Assembly: GCA_001618605.1 (NCBI GenBank)
Contig: LKHC01000017.1
Coordinates: forward strand, 1 to 64,000
Source: Candidatus Fermentibacter danicus
GTDB taxonomy: Bacteria > Fermentibacterota > Fermentibacteria > Fermentibacterales > Fermentibacteraceae
Direction: 5' to 3'
DNA length: 64,000 nucleotides
Under the pieces are notes generated by a model. That model had not been told where the DNA came from and ran no database searches. It saw nothing but the letters and a program-made list of their open reading frames with translations. This document shows positions 15,286 through 24,288 of this stretch, piece by piece (within the stretch, counting starts at the first letter, position 1; every line of letters begins with the position of its first letter). The position numbers were made by a program, and so were the translations under genes.

Positions 15286-16386
15286 GTGAGGGTGGCGATG
15301 GATGCGGCGGTGATGGCGCATCCTCTTACCGGGGTCGCGCGATACGCCTTCGAACTAGGTAAGGCCCTCTCACTCCAGGGGCACGCGGTCGAGTACTGGA
15401 CGTTCAACCGCCTCCGCGGCCCTCTAACCGCCAAGGTCGGAAGCGATTCGCGAATCCGCACCTTCCCCCACCTCCGCGGCGCCGGCCCATGCGTCTTCCC
15501 TCATCTCTGGAGCCTGATCTCCCGTCCCGACATCCATCACTTCCCCAATGGCGACCTGTTCCCATCACCGGTTCCCCGGACCGCGATGATCCACGATCTC
15601 GCCCCGTTCCTCTTCGACGACATCCTCCCGCCCGATCTCCGCGACTTCTACCGGGAGCGTACGCGGCGGATCGTCAGGCTCTGCAAGGTCATCGTCGTGA
15701 ACTCGCAGACCACCATGGACCATCTGCTCGACATCTTCCCCGAGGCGTCGGACCGCTGCCGCCTCACCCCGCTTGGTTGCGATCATGTTCTCCGCCTGCC
15801 TGCCCCAGCAGGAAAACCGCCCCAAGGGCTGGCCCCGGGATACCTCCTCTCGGTAGGCACCATCGAACCGAGGAAGGACTACGCGACACTTATCAGGGCA
15901 TACCGGCTACTCTCCGACCGCCCGGGTGGAAGTGACCTCCCTCCTCTGGTGATAGCAGGCGGCGACGGATACCGGGCCGACGAGGTCAGGGATCTGGCGC
16001 GGACGCTCCTCCCGGACGACAGGGTCCGCTTTACGGGGTATGTCGACGGAGAGATGCTTTCCTCGCTCTACGCACATGCAGCCGCCTACCTGCAAGCCTC
16101 CCTGCACGAGGGGTTCGGCCTGCCGGTGGCCGAAGCCGCACTGCTCGGCCTGCCTGTCGCGGCCGCGGACAACAGCGCGATCAGCGAACTCTTCTCCGGC
16201 CTCTACGAACCCTTCGAGACAGGGGTTCCGGAGTCGGCTGCAGACGCCATGGAGAAGGTCCTCCATCGCCGGAGGCGCACACCTGACGACCCGACAGTCA
16301 TCCGGAAGCTCGACGGGCTGACCTGGAGCAACTGCGCCGCGCTGACCGCATCCGCATTCGAATCCGTCCTCAAAAGGTCGAGCTGA
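15286..16386 (+). CDS. GT4-family glycosyltransferase
   Basis: 366 residues from GTG 15286. The N-terminal Rossmann domain starts VRVAMDAAVMAHPLTGVARY, a common opening of GT4 mannosyltransferase-like enzymes. The C-terminal domain has LLSVGTIEPRKDYATLIRAY, GYVDGEMLSSLYAHAAAYL and ASLHEGFGLPVAEAALLGLP, with the E-x7-E nucleotide-sugar motif. GTG 15286 was chosen because the upstream in-frame ATG at 15235 lies inside the inverted island repeat and would add 17 repeat-encoded residues. GGGGG (15273-15277) serves as a weak ribosome-binding site. It should transfer a sugar from a nucleotide donor to a surface glycan. Confidence 0.9.
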   Translation: MRVAMDAAVMAHPLTGVARYAFELGKALSLQGHAVEYWTFNRLRGPLTAKVGSDSRIRTFPHLRGAGPCVFPHLWSLISRPDIHHFPNGDLFPSPVPRTAMIHDLAPFLFDDILPPDLRDFYRERTRRIVRLCKVIVVNSQTTMDHLLDIFPEASDRCRLTPLGCDHVLRLPAPAGKPPQGLAPGYLLSVGTIEPRKDYATLIRAYRLLSDRPGGSDLPPLVIAGGDGYRADEVRDLARTLLPDDRVRFTGYVDGEMLSSLYAHAAAYLQASLHEGFGLPVAEAALLGLPVAAADNSAISELFSGLYEPFETGVPESAADAMEKVLHRRRRTPDDPTVIRKLDGLTWSNCAALTASAFESVLKRSS

Positions 16387-16395
16387 GGTCCGGCC

Positions 16396-17433
16396 ATGAG
16401 AATCCTTGTCTCCTCATGGTTCATAAGGCCCGGCATCTCCGGGGGATGGGGCACCGTAGCCGACCTGCTCCAGCCGGCCCACTTCATGGCCTTCCTCGGC
16501 GCCTCCGTTCCTGCGGGGATGACCTCCTGCGAGGGCGTTCCCATCACCGCCCTCTCCCGGCGGGCCCGCATGAAGGAAGGCTGGCCGGCCTTCAACCGTA
16601 TCCGGGAGTCCCTGCAGAGGAGGGCGCTGGTCCGCGAGACGGCCGCGGCCTTCAGAAGGTTCCGCGCCGACATCGTCCTCTGCACGGACGAGTGGGCCGC
16701 CTCGGGCGCCCGCGACGCCGGCCTGCCCTTCGCGATCCGTTTCCATTCCCGTCCCGGCCTGCTGCAGGGCGAAGCCTACCGGAAGCTGCTGGACGCCTCG
16801 CTCTTCGCCACGGGAAGCCAGCCGGACTTTCCCGGCGCTATCTACCTGCCCCATTCCATCGACCTGGACCGCTTCACCTACTCCGAACCCGGAAAGGCCG
16901 AATCGGCGGTCATGACCGCGAGCCTCGTCCAGGCCGAGAGGCCGGACATCTTCGTTCGCGGGACCGCCTTGTCCGGACTCACGGGCACGATAGCGGGGGA
17001 CGGCCCGATGCGGGAGGAGATCCGGACGCTGTGCGCGGAGACGGGCGGCAGGGTCCGCCTCGTGCCGCCCGTGAACCGGAAGTCCCTGCCCGCCCTGCTC
17101 TCGGAGCATCAGATAGGAGTGGCCTGCCTCGAGAAGGGCTGGCACACATCCTTCCAGATGAAGGTCACAGAGTACCAGGCCGCAGGGCTCTTTCCCGTCG
17201 TCATGCCCTGGTCGGATCTCGCCGTGACCGCACCGGATCTCACCAGGACGTTCACCGACGAGGCAGGGCTGGCCGCGGTGCTGGACGGGATCAGAAGGGA
17301 CTGGGCCTCCACTCTCGACATACGCCGCAGGAACAGGGATTTCGCGCACGCCCGCTACCACGTGAGAGACGCCAGAAAGCGGTTCGAGGAGATCCTGGCC
17401 GGGCTCCCGCCGTCGCTCAGGCCCTCTTCATGA
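16396..17433 (+). CDS. GT4-like glycosyltransferase (divergent)
   Basis: 345 residues starting MRILVSSWFIRPGISGGWGT nine bases after the previous stop. The fold can be recognised by GTIAGDGPMREEIRTLC (the GT-B donor-site loop) and ISVACLEKGWHTSFQMK-like text with TEYQAAGLFPVVMPW, the E-containing donor motif. The central region (RFHSRPGLLQGEAY, LPHSIDLDRFTY) corresponds to the interdomain segment. The sequence is less conserved than its neighbour, and substrate is unknown. Its 3' end overlaps the convergent flippase gene by 17 bp. Confidence 0.75.
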   Translation: MRILVSSWFIRPGISGGWGTVADLLQPAHFMAFLGASVPAGMTSCEGVPITALSRRARMKEGWPAFNRIRESLQRRALVRETAAAFRRFRADIVLCTDEWAASGARDAGLPFAIRFHSRPGLLQGEAYRKLLDASLFATGSQPDFPGAIYLPHSIDLDRFTYSEPGKAESAVMTASLVQAERPDIFVRGTALSGLTGTIAGDGPMREEIRTLCAETGGRVRLVPPVNRKSLPALLSEHQIGVACLEKGWHTSFQMKVTEYQAAGLFPVVMPWSDLAVTAPDLTRTFTDEAGLAAVLDGIRRDWASTLDIRRRNRDFAHARYHVRDARKRFEEILAGLPPSLRPSS

Positions 17434-18973
17434 TCCTGGCGGACAGGGCCGACAGCGTGGAGGACCGGAGCAGCCCGGCAGCAAGGACATAGGCGCCGAG
17501 GGAAGCCGCGATCCAGACGGACAGCCTGCCCAGCCTCGCCAAGAAATCCATGTCCAGTTGCACCGGGAGAAGCCTCATCAGGACCAGCGCGGTGCAAACG
17601 GCCGCCGCCGTGGCGGCGACGAGCCTGACGTGCTCGCCTAGCACCGGGCGCAGGGATATCCCGGTTCGCATCCTCAGGAAGGTCCACGTCAGCAGCACCG
17701 TCTTCGCCGTGGACGAGAGGGTGGAGGCAAGCGCGATCCCGCCCGTCCCCATCGGCATTACGAGTATCACATCGAGCAGGATGTTGGCGGCCGTTCCCCA
17801 GATGCCGATCAGGACCGGCGTCCTCGAGTTCTTGAGGGCGTAGAAACCCCTGGAAATGACCGCTCCGAAGCCGAACTGCGCGAGCCACGGGGCGTAGTAC
17901 CCGAGGGTCCGCCCCACAAGCGAAGCGCTGTCGGCGTCGAAGCTTCCCCTCATGAACAGCACTGATACCAGCGGTGTGGCGAACACCGACAGGAGAGCGG
18001 CTGCGGGCAGCATCATGAACGAGGTCCAGTTGAGCAGCGACGACAGCTCCAAGCCGAAGGCGCCCATGTCCTTCCTGGCGGCTTTCTCGGACAGGCCGAC
18101 GTCGGACAGGGCCGAAACGGGCAGGAAGAGCAGCGCGAGGGCCATGTCCCGCACCCTCGCCGCATAGTCCATGGCCGTCACGGAACTCTCCGAGAGGAAC
18201 GACGCGAGGATCTTGTCGACTATAGGACCGGTGAACCCCAGGAGAGCGCCCAGAAGCACCGGGGCCGAAAGCCTGACGAGCCGTCCGAAGTCATTCTCGC
18301 GCGGGTCGATGAGGGGTGTGAACACGAATCCATACCTGAGGGCCGCCGTGAGAGCCGTTACGAAGGATGCGGCGGCTCCGGCGAGGCCCGATAGCGGCAG
18401 GATCATGATCCCGTAGCGCGCATGCCCCAGAATCACCGCCGCGAACGACGCGGCGATGTTCACCACCCCGATGGCGCCTACGATCCCGAAGCGCTTCTGG
18501 CAGCTCATCAGCCCGCTCAGGATCCCGGTCGCCGATACCAGGACCAGCATGGGCAGCATCGTCCTGAGCATGACGGTGGAGAGCCCGAGGGTCTCCCGGG
18601 AGAGCCCCGGACCGGCGAACGAGGTCAACCGCCCGGCTACGACGAAGAGGAGGGCGATCGTCGCCAGGCCGGCCACGGCCATCCAGCAGAGGATCCTGCT
18701 GGCGAGTCTGTCGGCCGCCTGCCTGCCCTTGTTGTGGAGGACATCCGAGTAGATCGGGAGGAAGCTCGACCCGAAGGCGTGGGAGATCACCTGCTGGGCC
18801 AGCGTCGGGAAAACGAGGGCGACCGCGAATGCGTCGGTCTTCCAGTTCGTGCCGAAGACCCTGGCGATCTCCGCCTGCCGAAGATACGCCAGGACGGCCG
18901 TCAGGAAGTTGCCCGAGGAAAGGAGTGAGAAGCCTCCCAGCCTGCCCCGGGCTCCCGTCAGCCTCGAGAACAT
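17417..18973 (-). CDS. MurJ/MviN-family lipid flippase
   Basis: 518 residues, about 14 membrane segments. The N-terminus has the family signature LRQAEIARVFGTNWKTDAFA and FPTLAQQVISHAFGSSFLPIY, typical of MviN/MurJ. Later come GFGAVISRGFYALKNSRTPV and ILLDVILVMPMGTGGIALA, also family hallmarks. It would flip lipid-linked intermediates: lipid II, or an O-unit given the glycosyltransferases beside it. A second MurJ elsewhere in the genome would support the latter. It is transcribed towards the glycosyltransferases. No ribosome-binding site was weighed against the ATG 18973. Confidence 0.9.
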   Translation of the reverse strand: MFSRLTGARGRLGGFSLLSSGNFLTAVLAYLRQAEIARVFGTNWKTDAFAVALVFPTLAQQVISHAFGSSFLPIYSDVLHNKGRQAADRLASRILCWMAVAGLATIALLFVVAGRLTSFAGPGLSRETLGLSTVMLRTMLPMLVLVSATGILSGLMSCQKRFGIVGAIGVVNIAASFAAVILGHARYGIMILPLSGLAGAAASFVTALTAALRYGFVFTPLIDPRENDFGRLVRLSAPVLLGALLGFTGPIVDKILASFLSESSVTAMDYAARVRDMALALLFLPVSALSDVGLSEKAARKDMGAFGLELSSLLNWTSFMMLPAAALLSVFATPLVSVLFMRGSFDADSASLVGRTLGYYAPWLAQFGFGAVISRGFYALKNSRTPVLIGIWGTAANILLDVILVMPMGTGGIALASTLSSTAKTVLLTWTFLRMRTGISLRPVLGEHVRLVAATAAAVCTALVLMRLLPVQLDMDFLARLGRLSVWIAASLGAYVLAAGLLRSSTLSALSARIMKRA

Positions 18974-19189
18974 GGACCCCGGCGGGAGGGGGCGGCCCCT
19001 CCGGAAAGACCGTTCGTCGAAGTGGATTTCCGGTTCACGCGGCGATAGTACTCATCCACCCTCCCGGTGTCGATACCTGTCGAAGTGCATCCGGCTTGTT
19101 CCTGCGGCATCCGTTGGTTAGATAAGCGAGCGACAAACCGGTCGAAAGGAGCATCGGATCCTGGAACCAAGGGGCCTCCCGGTCGTCTG

Positions 19190-20425
19190 ATGTCGGAAGA
19201 CAGACTCATCCAGTTCTTCATCCAGCTCGCGTTCATGCTAATGGCTGCGGTCCTGTGCGGAGCCGCGGCCAGGCGGCTCGGCCAGCCCGCCGTCCTGGGC
19301 GAGATCATAGGCGGAATCCTCATCGGCCCGTCGGTTCTGGGCCGGATGGCGCCCGGCCTCCACTACCAGTTGTTCGAGTCCGGCGAGCAGTGCCATCTGA
19401 TGATGCACGCCGTCCTCAACCTCGGCATGCTCTACTTCCTGTTCATAGCCGGGATGGAGATCGATTTCGCCACAGTGCGCAGAAACGCAGGCTCCTCCCT
19501 CACCATCAGCCTCCTGGGAATCGCCGTGCCTTTCGCGCTCGGCGCCCTGTCCGTCCTGCTCCTGCCCGGGGTCTGGATGGCGCCGACGCTGGAGACGGGG
19601 CTCTTCGCCGTGTTCGTGGGCGCCGCCATGTCCATCTCGTCTCTCCCCGTCATCATCCGGATACTGATGGATCTGGGCCTCACGCACACCAGGGAGGGCC
19701 AGATAACGATCAGCTCCGCCGTCATGAACGACCTTGCCGGGTGGATGCTGTTCGTCTACGTCCTGGGAACCCTGAATTCGTCGGATGCCGTTAACCCTAT
19801 CTCCTCTCTGCTGAGGGTTCTGGCGTTCAGCGCCGCCGTGCTGGCGGCGGGCGCACTCCTCAGAAGGTTCTTCGCCTGGCTCGCTCGGAAGGCTGGAGAC
19901 GGGGCCGGGAATCTCCTCTCGGTGATCTCGATTCTGATACTCGCCGCCGCCGCCCTCGCTTCGAAATGCGGCGTACATCCCATCTTCGGCGCCTTCCTGA
20001 TCGGCGCGTCCCTCGGGCCGGTTCTCAGGCACAACCAATGCGTCGAGACGGTGATCACGCACTTCGCACTCTCGTTCTTCGCCCCGCTGTACTTCGTCTC
20101 CGTCGGGATGAAGCTCGACTTCAGCCGGAGCTTCGATCCCCGCCTCGTGCTCCTGGTCGTGGCAGTCTCCTTCGCGGGCAAACTGCTGGGGGCCGGCGGA
20201 GGAGCCCTTCTCTCCGGCATGAAACCGAAGCCGTCCGCGCTCGTCGCGTTCGGTCTGAACGCCAGGGGGGCGATGGAGATAGTTCTTGCCGAAATCGCCC
20301 TTTCGGCCGGCATCATCGACGAGCGGATATTCCTGGCCCTGGTGGTGATGGCCATCCTGACCACCCTCGTCAGCGCGCCGGCCATAAGGCGCTTCGCCGG
20401 GAGCCACGGAGGGGGAACCGCATGA
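19190..20425 (+). CDS. CPA2-family cation/proton antiporter
   Basis: 411 residues from ATG 19190, about 12 membrane helices. Matches to the Na+/H+ exchanger family (Kef/RosB branch) include RRLGQPAVLGEIIGGILIGP near the start, AAMSISSLPVIIRILMDL and SSAVMNDLAGWML (the ND/DD-like ion site, here N-D), HPIFGAFLIGASLGP, and LNARGAMEIVLAEIALSAGI. There is no C-terminal TrkA-N domain. It probably exchanges K+ or Na+ for protons. A weak promoter (TTGTTC 19096-19101 with TAGATA 17 bp on) lies upstream. The channel genes that follow suggest a cation-homeostasis block. Confidence 0.9.
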   Translation: MSEDRLIQFFIQLAFMLMAAVLCGAAARRLGQPAVLGEIIGGILIGPSVLGRMAPGLHYQLFESGEQCHLMMHAVLNLGMLYFLFIAGMEIDFATVRRNAGSSLTISLLGIAVPFALGALSVLLLPGVWMAPTLETGLFAVFVGAAMSISSLPVIIRILMDLGLTHTREGQITISSAVMNDLAGWMLFVYVLGTLNSSDAVNPISSLLRVLAFSAAVLAAGALLRRFFAWLARKAGDGAGNLLSVISILILAAAALASKCGVHPIFGAFLIGASLGPVLRHNQCVETVITHFALSFFAPLYFVSVGMKLDFSRSFDPRLVLLVVAVSFAGKLLGAGGGALLSGMKPKPSALVAFGLNARGAMEIVLAEIALSAGIIDERIFLALVVMAILTTLVSAPAIRRFAGSHGGGTA

Positions 20426-20549
20426 ACCGCGCCCTCCGTCACGGAACCGGGCGGACATGATCCGGGGGGAATAGACCCCGGCCCCGGCTTCGGCGATAAT
20501 CGGATTGATTCGACCCTTGAGCCGGCTTCCGCCGCAGGATGGTGAGGGA

Positions 20550-23426
20550 ATGAGCCTGAGACGACGGCTGTCCGCTGAAAGCGAACCACTTCCGGAAGTC
20601 GATCCCCTCAGCCCTCCCGACCCCCGACCGGCCTCGGACCCGGCGGATCTCCGCGTCGAGACGCTCTTCATAAACCTGTTCTCGAGCGTCCCCGACGGCG
20701 TCTGTATCCTCGACAAAAGCCTCAGGATCGTCAGGATGAACTCCGTCATGAAGCGATGGTTCGGCCTGACCGATCAGGTTGAGGGCAGGCCATGCAGCGA
20801 CGTCTTTCCCGCCGGATCCACCCCCTGCCTCCAGTGTCCCTCCCGTAAGGCGCTCGATACCGGGGAAATGCACTCCATCATCTTCCCCACGACCTTCGCG
20901 GATGGAGACGGGGAGAGCTGGATCGAGATCTTCAGCTATCCCATAAGGGAAGAGTCGTCCGGTTCCATCGCCGGCGTTATCCTGCACATGCTCGACGTGA
21001 CAGAGCGGATCACCGCCGAGAGGGATCTGAGGAAGGAGCGGGATCTCTTCGCCGGCATCGCAGAGGCCAGCCCCTCCGGGATCGTGAGAGTGTCGCGGGA
21101 GGGAGTGATCACGTTCGCCAACCGGCGTGCCGCCGAAATCCTGGAACGGCCTGTCCCGGAGATCATCGGCATGAGATTCGACTCTCCTGACTGGGGCATG
21201 GAAGCCGCCCACCCCGGAGCGGACGAGGCGGCCGGACGGATCCCGTTCGGCGATCTCCCCGTGAGGATGATGGAGGACAGGAAAATGCCCGTCTTCAACA
21301 TCCTCTGTCCCGTTACGATGAAGGACGGCAGGAGGAAGACCCTCTCCCTGAACGCCGCCCCGCTGGACGATCCCAACGGCCGCCGGGACGGGTTGATCTC
21401 GACCGTCGACGACGTGACGGACACGCTGGACATCCGCGAGAGCCTTCTCCGGAACGAGCAGTTCAACAACGCGATCCTGGCCGAATCCCCCATCGGCGTA
21501 TCCGTCCGGAGCAGCACCGGCAGGCTCCTTTCCTGCAACCGGGCCTGGCAGGAAATCTGGGGCCTCTCCGACGAGGAAGTGCGGATCGACATGGAGACTC
21601 CCAGGCCGTTCCTCCAGTTGGACGAGAGCGACAGATACCTTCAGGACTGGATTCCCCGGATCAGGCATGTGTACGAGAAGGGCGGATCGCTCCACGTTCC
21701 CGAGATGAGGACTCTCAGCACGCGCGAGGATTCCGCCGTCTGGATATCCCAGCGCTTCTACTCCATTCTCGACTCGAAGGGCGCCGTGGACCGGGTGGTT
21801 ATCCTCACGGAGGACATCAGCGAGCAGAAGGCCGCGCAGATGGCGCTGAAGGAGAGCGAGGAGCGCTACAGAACCCTGACCGAAGCCTCCCACGACCTGA
21901 TCTTCGCCCTGGATTGCGACGGCATAGTCCATTTTGTCAACAGCGCCGCCGCGAAGGCTCTCGACCTGCCCCTGGAAGAGATAATGGGCAGGAACAGGTC
22001 GGAGCTGTTCGACGCCGCCCGGTCGGAGAAGCATACGAAGGTTATCGACGAGATCGTGTCCTCGAAGAAGTCGGCCTACATCGAGGATGAGTACACTTTC
22101 CCCTCCGGCTTCCGCTGGCTCAGCATCTGGCTCGTCCCGCTCGAAAACGTAAGCGGAGACAAGCCTGGAGTTTTCGGAGTAGCCAGGGACATAAGCGACA
22201 GGGTCGAGGCGGAGAGGCGCGAGGCGAGCCTGAGGGAGCAGCTCAACTTCTCGCAGCGGATGGAGTCGATCGGAAGGCTCGCCGGGGGCGTGGCCCACGA
22301 CTTCAACAATCTGCTCACCGTGATCCTCGGCCACATTGAACTCGCGCTCGAATGCACCCCTCCGGGCCCTCATCCGGTCCGGGCCTCGCTGATGGAGATA
22401 CGGAAGGCGGGCGACAGGGCCAGGGATCTCACGAGGCAGCTTCTGGCATTCGGCCGCAGCCAGGTGCTCGTCATGAAGGAGATCGACCTGAACGAGGTCA
22501 TCAGGGGGTTCTCCAGCATCGTCGCCAGACTGATCGGGGAGGACGTGCGCATAGACCTCGACCTCGACCCCTCGCTCGGCCACATAAAGGCCGATCCCGG
22601 CCAGATCGAGCAGGTCGTGATGAACATCGTGATAAACTCGAGGGACGCCATGCCGGACGGAGGCTCCATCAGAATAGCCACAAGGGCGGTCATCCGGGAT
22701 TCTCGGCCGGATGACTGCGGCGCCGCCTCCGGGCCGGAGCGATGGGCCGAACTGACCATCTCCGACACCGGCACCGGAATAGACGAAGAAGCGCTCCCGC
22801 ACGTATTCGAGCCGTTCTTCACCACCAAGGAGACGGGGAAGGGAACCGGTCTGGGCCTCTCGACGGTCTACGGGATAGTCAACCAGCACGAAGGGTTGAT
22901 CAATGTCCGGAGCGGCCCGGGGGAGGGAACCTCCTTCACCATAATGCTCCCGATGCCGGGCGGCGCCGCAGGTGGAGGCGCTGAGCCCGGCGCTCCTGCG
23001 AACCGCCGGAACGGGAAGGCCGCTTCGGTGATGGCGGTGGTGGAGGACCCTGCGGTGAGGGGCCTCGTCTGCGGCGTTCTCAGGCGCGGGGGCTACCGCG
23101 TCGTCGAGGTGGAGGACCCTCGCACCGCGGCGGTCAGGGCTGGATCGGAAGGACCGGTCGACCTCCTGATAACCGACCTCGTTATGAACGGCATGAGCGG
23201 GGCGGACGCCGCCGGCGGCGTGAAGGCTGTGTGTCCTTCGGCCCGGGTGCTGTTCATCTCGGGCCTGCGGGCCGGCACGCAGGCCGCCGATCCTCTCCCC
23301 GAGAGCAGTTCCTTTCTCAAGAAGCCCTTCACGGCAACCAGGCTCCTCGAGGCGGTAAGGAAATCCCTCGATCGCGACGAGAGGCCCGGGGGCGGCACTC
23401 ATGCGCCGGCAGGGGGGCTGCGGTGA
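20550..23426 (+). CDS. Hybrid histidine kinase with four PAS domains
   Basis: 958 residues. Four PAS-type sensor domains occupy roughly 40-560, the first with an unusual C-x10-C-x2-C-P motif (PCSDVFPAGSTPCLQCP). They are followed by HisKA (RLAGGVAHDFNNLLTVILGH, His583), a HATPase domain with DPGQIEQVVMNIVINSRDAM, SDTGTGID and KGTGLGLSTVYGIV, and a C-terminal receiver (LLITDLVMNGMSG, Asp876). There are no membrane segments, so it is cytoplasmic. It should autophosphorylate in response to a PAS-detected cue and pass phosphate to its receiver. No partner response regulator or phosphotransfer protein is adjacent. ATG 20550 has GTGAGGGA upstream. Confidence 0.95.
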   Translation: MSLRRRLSAESEPLPEVDPLSPPDPRPASDPADLRVETLFINLFSSVPDGVCILDKSLRIVRMNSVMKRWFGLTDQVEGRPCSDVFPAGSTPCLQCPSRKALDTGEMHSIIFPTTFADGDGESWIEIFSYPIREESSGSIAGVILHMLDVTERITAERDLRKERDLFAGIAEASPSGIVRVSREGVITFANRRAAEILERPVPEIIGMRFDSPDWGMEAAHPGADEAAGRIPFGDLPVRMMEDRKMPVFNILCPVTMKDGRRKTLSLNAAPLDDPNGRRDGLISTVDDVTDTLDIRESLLRNEQFNNAILAESPIGVSVRSSTGRLLSCNRAWQEIWGLSDEEVRIDMETPRPFLQLDESDRYLQDWIPRIRHVYEKGGSLHVPEMRTLSTREDSAVWISQRFYSILDSKGAVDRVVILTEDISEQKAAQMALKESEERYRTLTEASHDLIFALDCDGIVHFVNSAAAKALDLPLEEIMGRNRSELFDAARSEKHTKVIDEIVSSKKSAYIEDEYTFPSGFRWLSIWLVPLENVSGDKPGVFGVARDISDRVEAERREASLREQLNFSQRMESIGRLAGGVAHDFNNLLTVILGHIELALECTPPGPHPVRASLMEIRKAGDRARDLTRQLLAFGRSQVLVMKEIDLNEVIRGFSSIVARLIGEDVRIDLDLDPSLGHIKADPGQIEQVVMNIVINSRDAMPDGGSIRIATRAVIRDSRPDDCGAASGPERWAELTISDTGTGIDEEALPHVFEPFFTTKETGKGTGLGLSTVYGIVNQHEGLINVRSGPGEGTSFTIMLPMPGGAAGGGAEPGAPANRRNGKAASVMAVVEDPAVRGLVCGVLRRGGYRVVEVEDPRTAAVRAGSEGPVDLLITDLVMNGMSGADAAGGVKAVCPSARVLFISGLRAGTQAADPLPESSSFLKKPFTATRLLEAVRKSLDRDERPGGGTHAPAGGLR

Positions 23427-23469
23427 AAAACGCACGTTGCAGGCGGACTCGCAAGCATTGGAGGGTCTG

Positions 23470-24258
23470 ATGGACGCAGGTCGCTACCTTTTGATGTTCG
23501 CTCCACTGATCCTGTTCCTGCTGGTTCTCGCGGTCTGGCTCCTGATGCGCAGGACGATGAGGACCCGGATCGAGACGGACAGGCAGCTCAGGAAGGATTC
23601 CGAGATAAACGAATGGCTCGTGGTCTTCGGCTGGACGGACAAGATCATCTACGTTCCGACAGTCCTGCTGTCGCTGCTGTTCTTCGCCCTGTCGTTCGTG
23701 CCTGACATGCCTATGGGCACGCTCGGGGCCGTCTGGCTGGCGGTCTTCCTCGTGAACTTCGTGATCGAGGAGTACGAGATCGGCATGAAGGAACTGATCA
23801 TACTCGTCCTCGCGGGCGTAGGTCTCTTCGTGTGGCTGGACCTCGTGGGCCTGCTCGACGAGATCACCAAAACGCTGGGGGGGATCGACGCCAGGATGAG
23901 CGGGTTCGCCTACATCGCCTTCGCCCTGATCTTCCTGTTCGCCATCGGCGTCTCCTGGATACGCGGGCTGTTCAACTACGTGGCGATAACCCCGAACTAC
24001 GTCAAAATCCAGAAGGGGCCCACCGAGAGCGGACAGCAGATCTCCCGCGGGGAGTACTCTACCGTCATCGATACTTCGGACATCCTCGAAAGGATGCTCG
24101 GATTCGGCAAGATCGGCATCAACTTCAGAGACACGAGCATACAGTCGATCTCCATGCTGGTCTGGGGCATCGGAAGAAAGTCGCGCAGGCTGGAGAGCAT
24201 CCGAGGCGCGACAACTATCGACAGTCGTGACTTTCCGAACCCTGACGTCCAGTCATGA
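23470..24258 (+). CDS. Membrane protein with PH-like C-terminal domain, unknown function
   Basis: 262 residues from ATG 23470 (GGAGGG just upstream). There is one N-terminal helix, a basic cytosolic segment (RRTMRTRIETDRQLRK), then about four more helices. A C-terminal ~90-residue soluble domain reads YVAITPNYVKIQKGPTESGQ, STVIDTSDILERMLGFGKIG and RRLESIRGATTI. That beta-rich wording resembles bacterial PH-like (bPH2) domains, but I cannot name a family. It lies 30 bp before the CASTOR/POLLUX-type channel and may be its partner. It would sit in the inner membrane. Confidence 0.55.
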   Translation: MDAGRYLLMFAPLILFLLVLAVWLLMRRTMRTRIETDRQLRKDSEINEWLVVFGWTDKIIYVPTVLLSLLFFALSFVPDMPMGTLGAVWLAVFLVNFVIEEYEIGMKELIILVLAGVGLFVWLDLVGLLDEITKTLGGIDARMSGFAYIAFALIFLFAIGVSWIRGLFNYVAITPNYVKIQKGPTESGQQISRGEYSTVIDTSDILERMLGFGKIGINFRDTSIQSISMLVWGIGRKSRRLESIRGATTIDSRDFPNPDVQS

Positions 24259-24288
24259 CTCGGATACGGGATCGGAGGAATACTCCAC

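Noticed and set aside
20439-23435. A 998-codon open frame on the minus strand opposite the hybrid kinase
   Set aside because: High GC gives long antisense frames. It mirrors a protein with clear PAS, kinase and receiver motifs, and its own translation has no recognisable domain. The same applies to long minus-strand frames at 49115-51226, 53494-55596 and 60316-62007.
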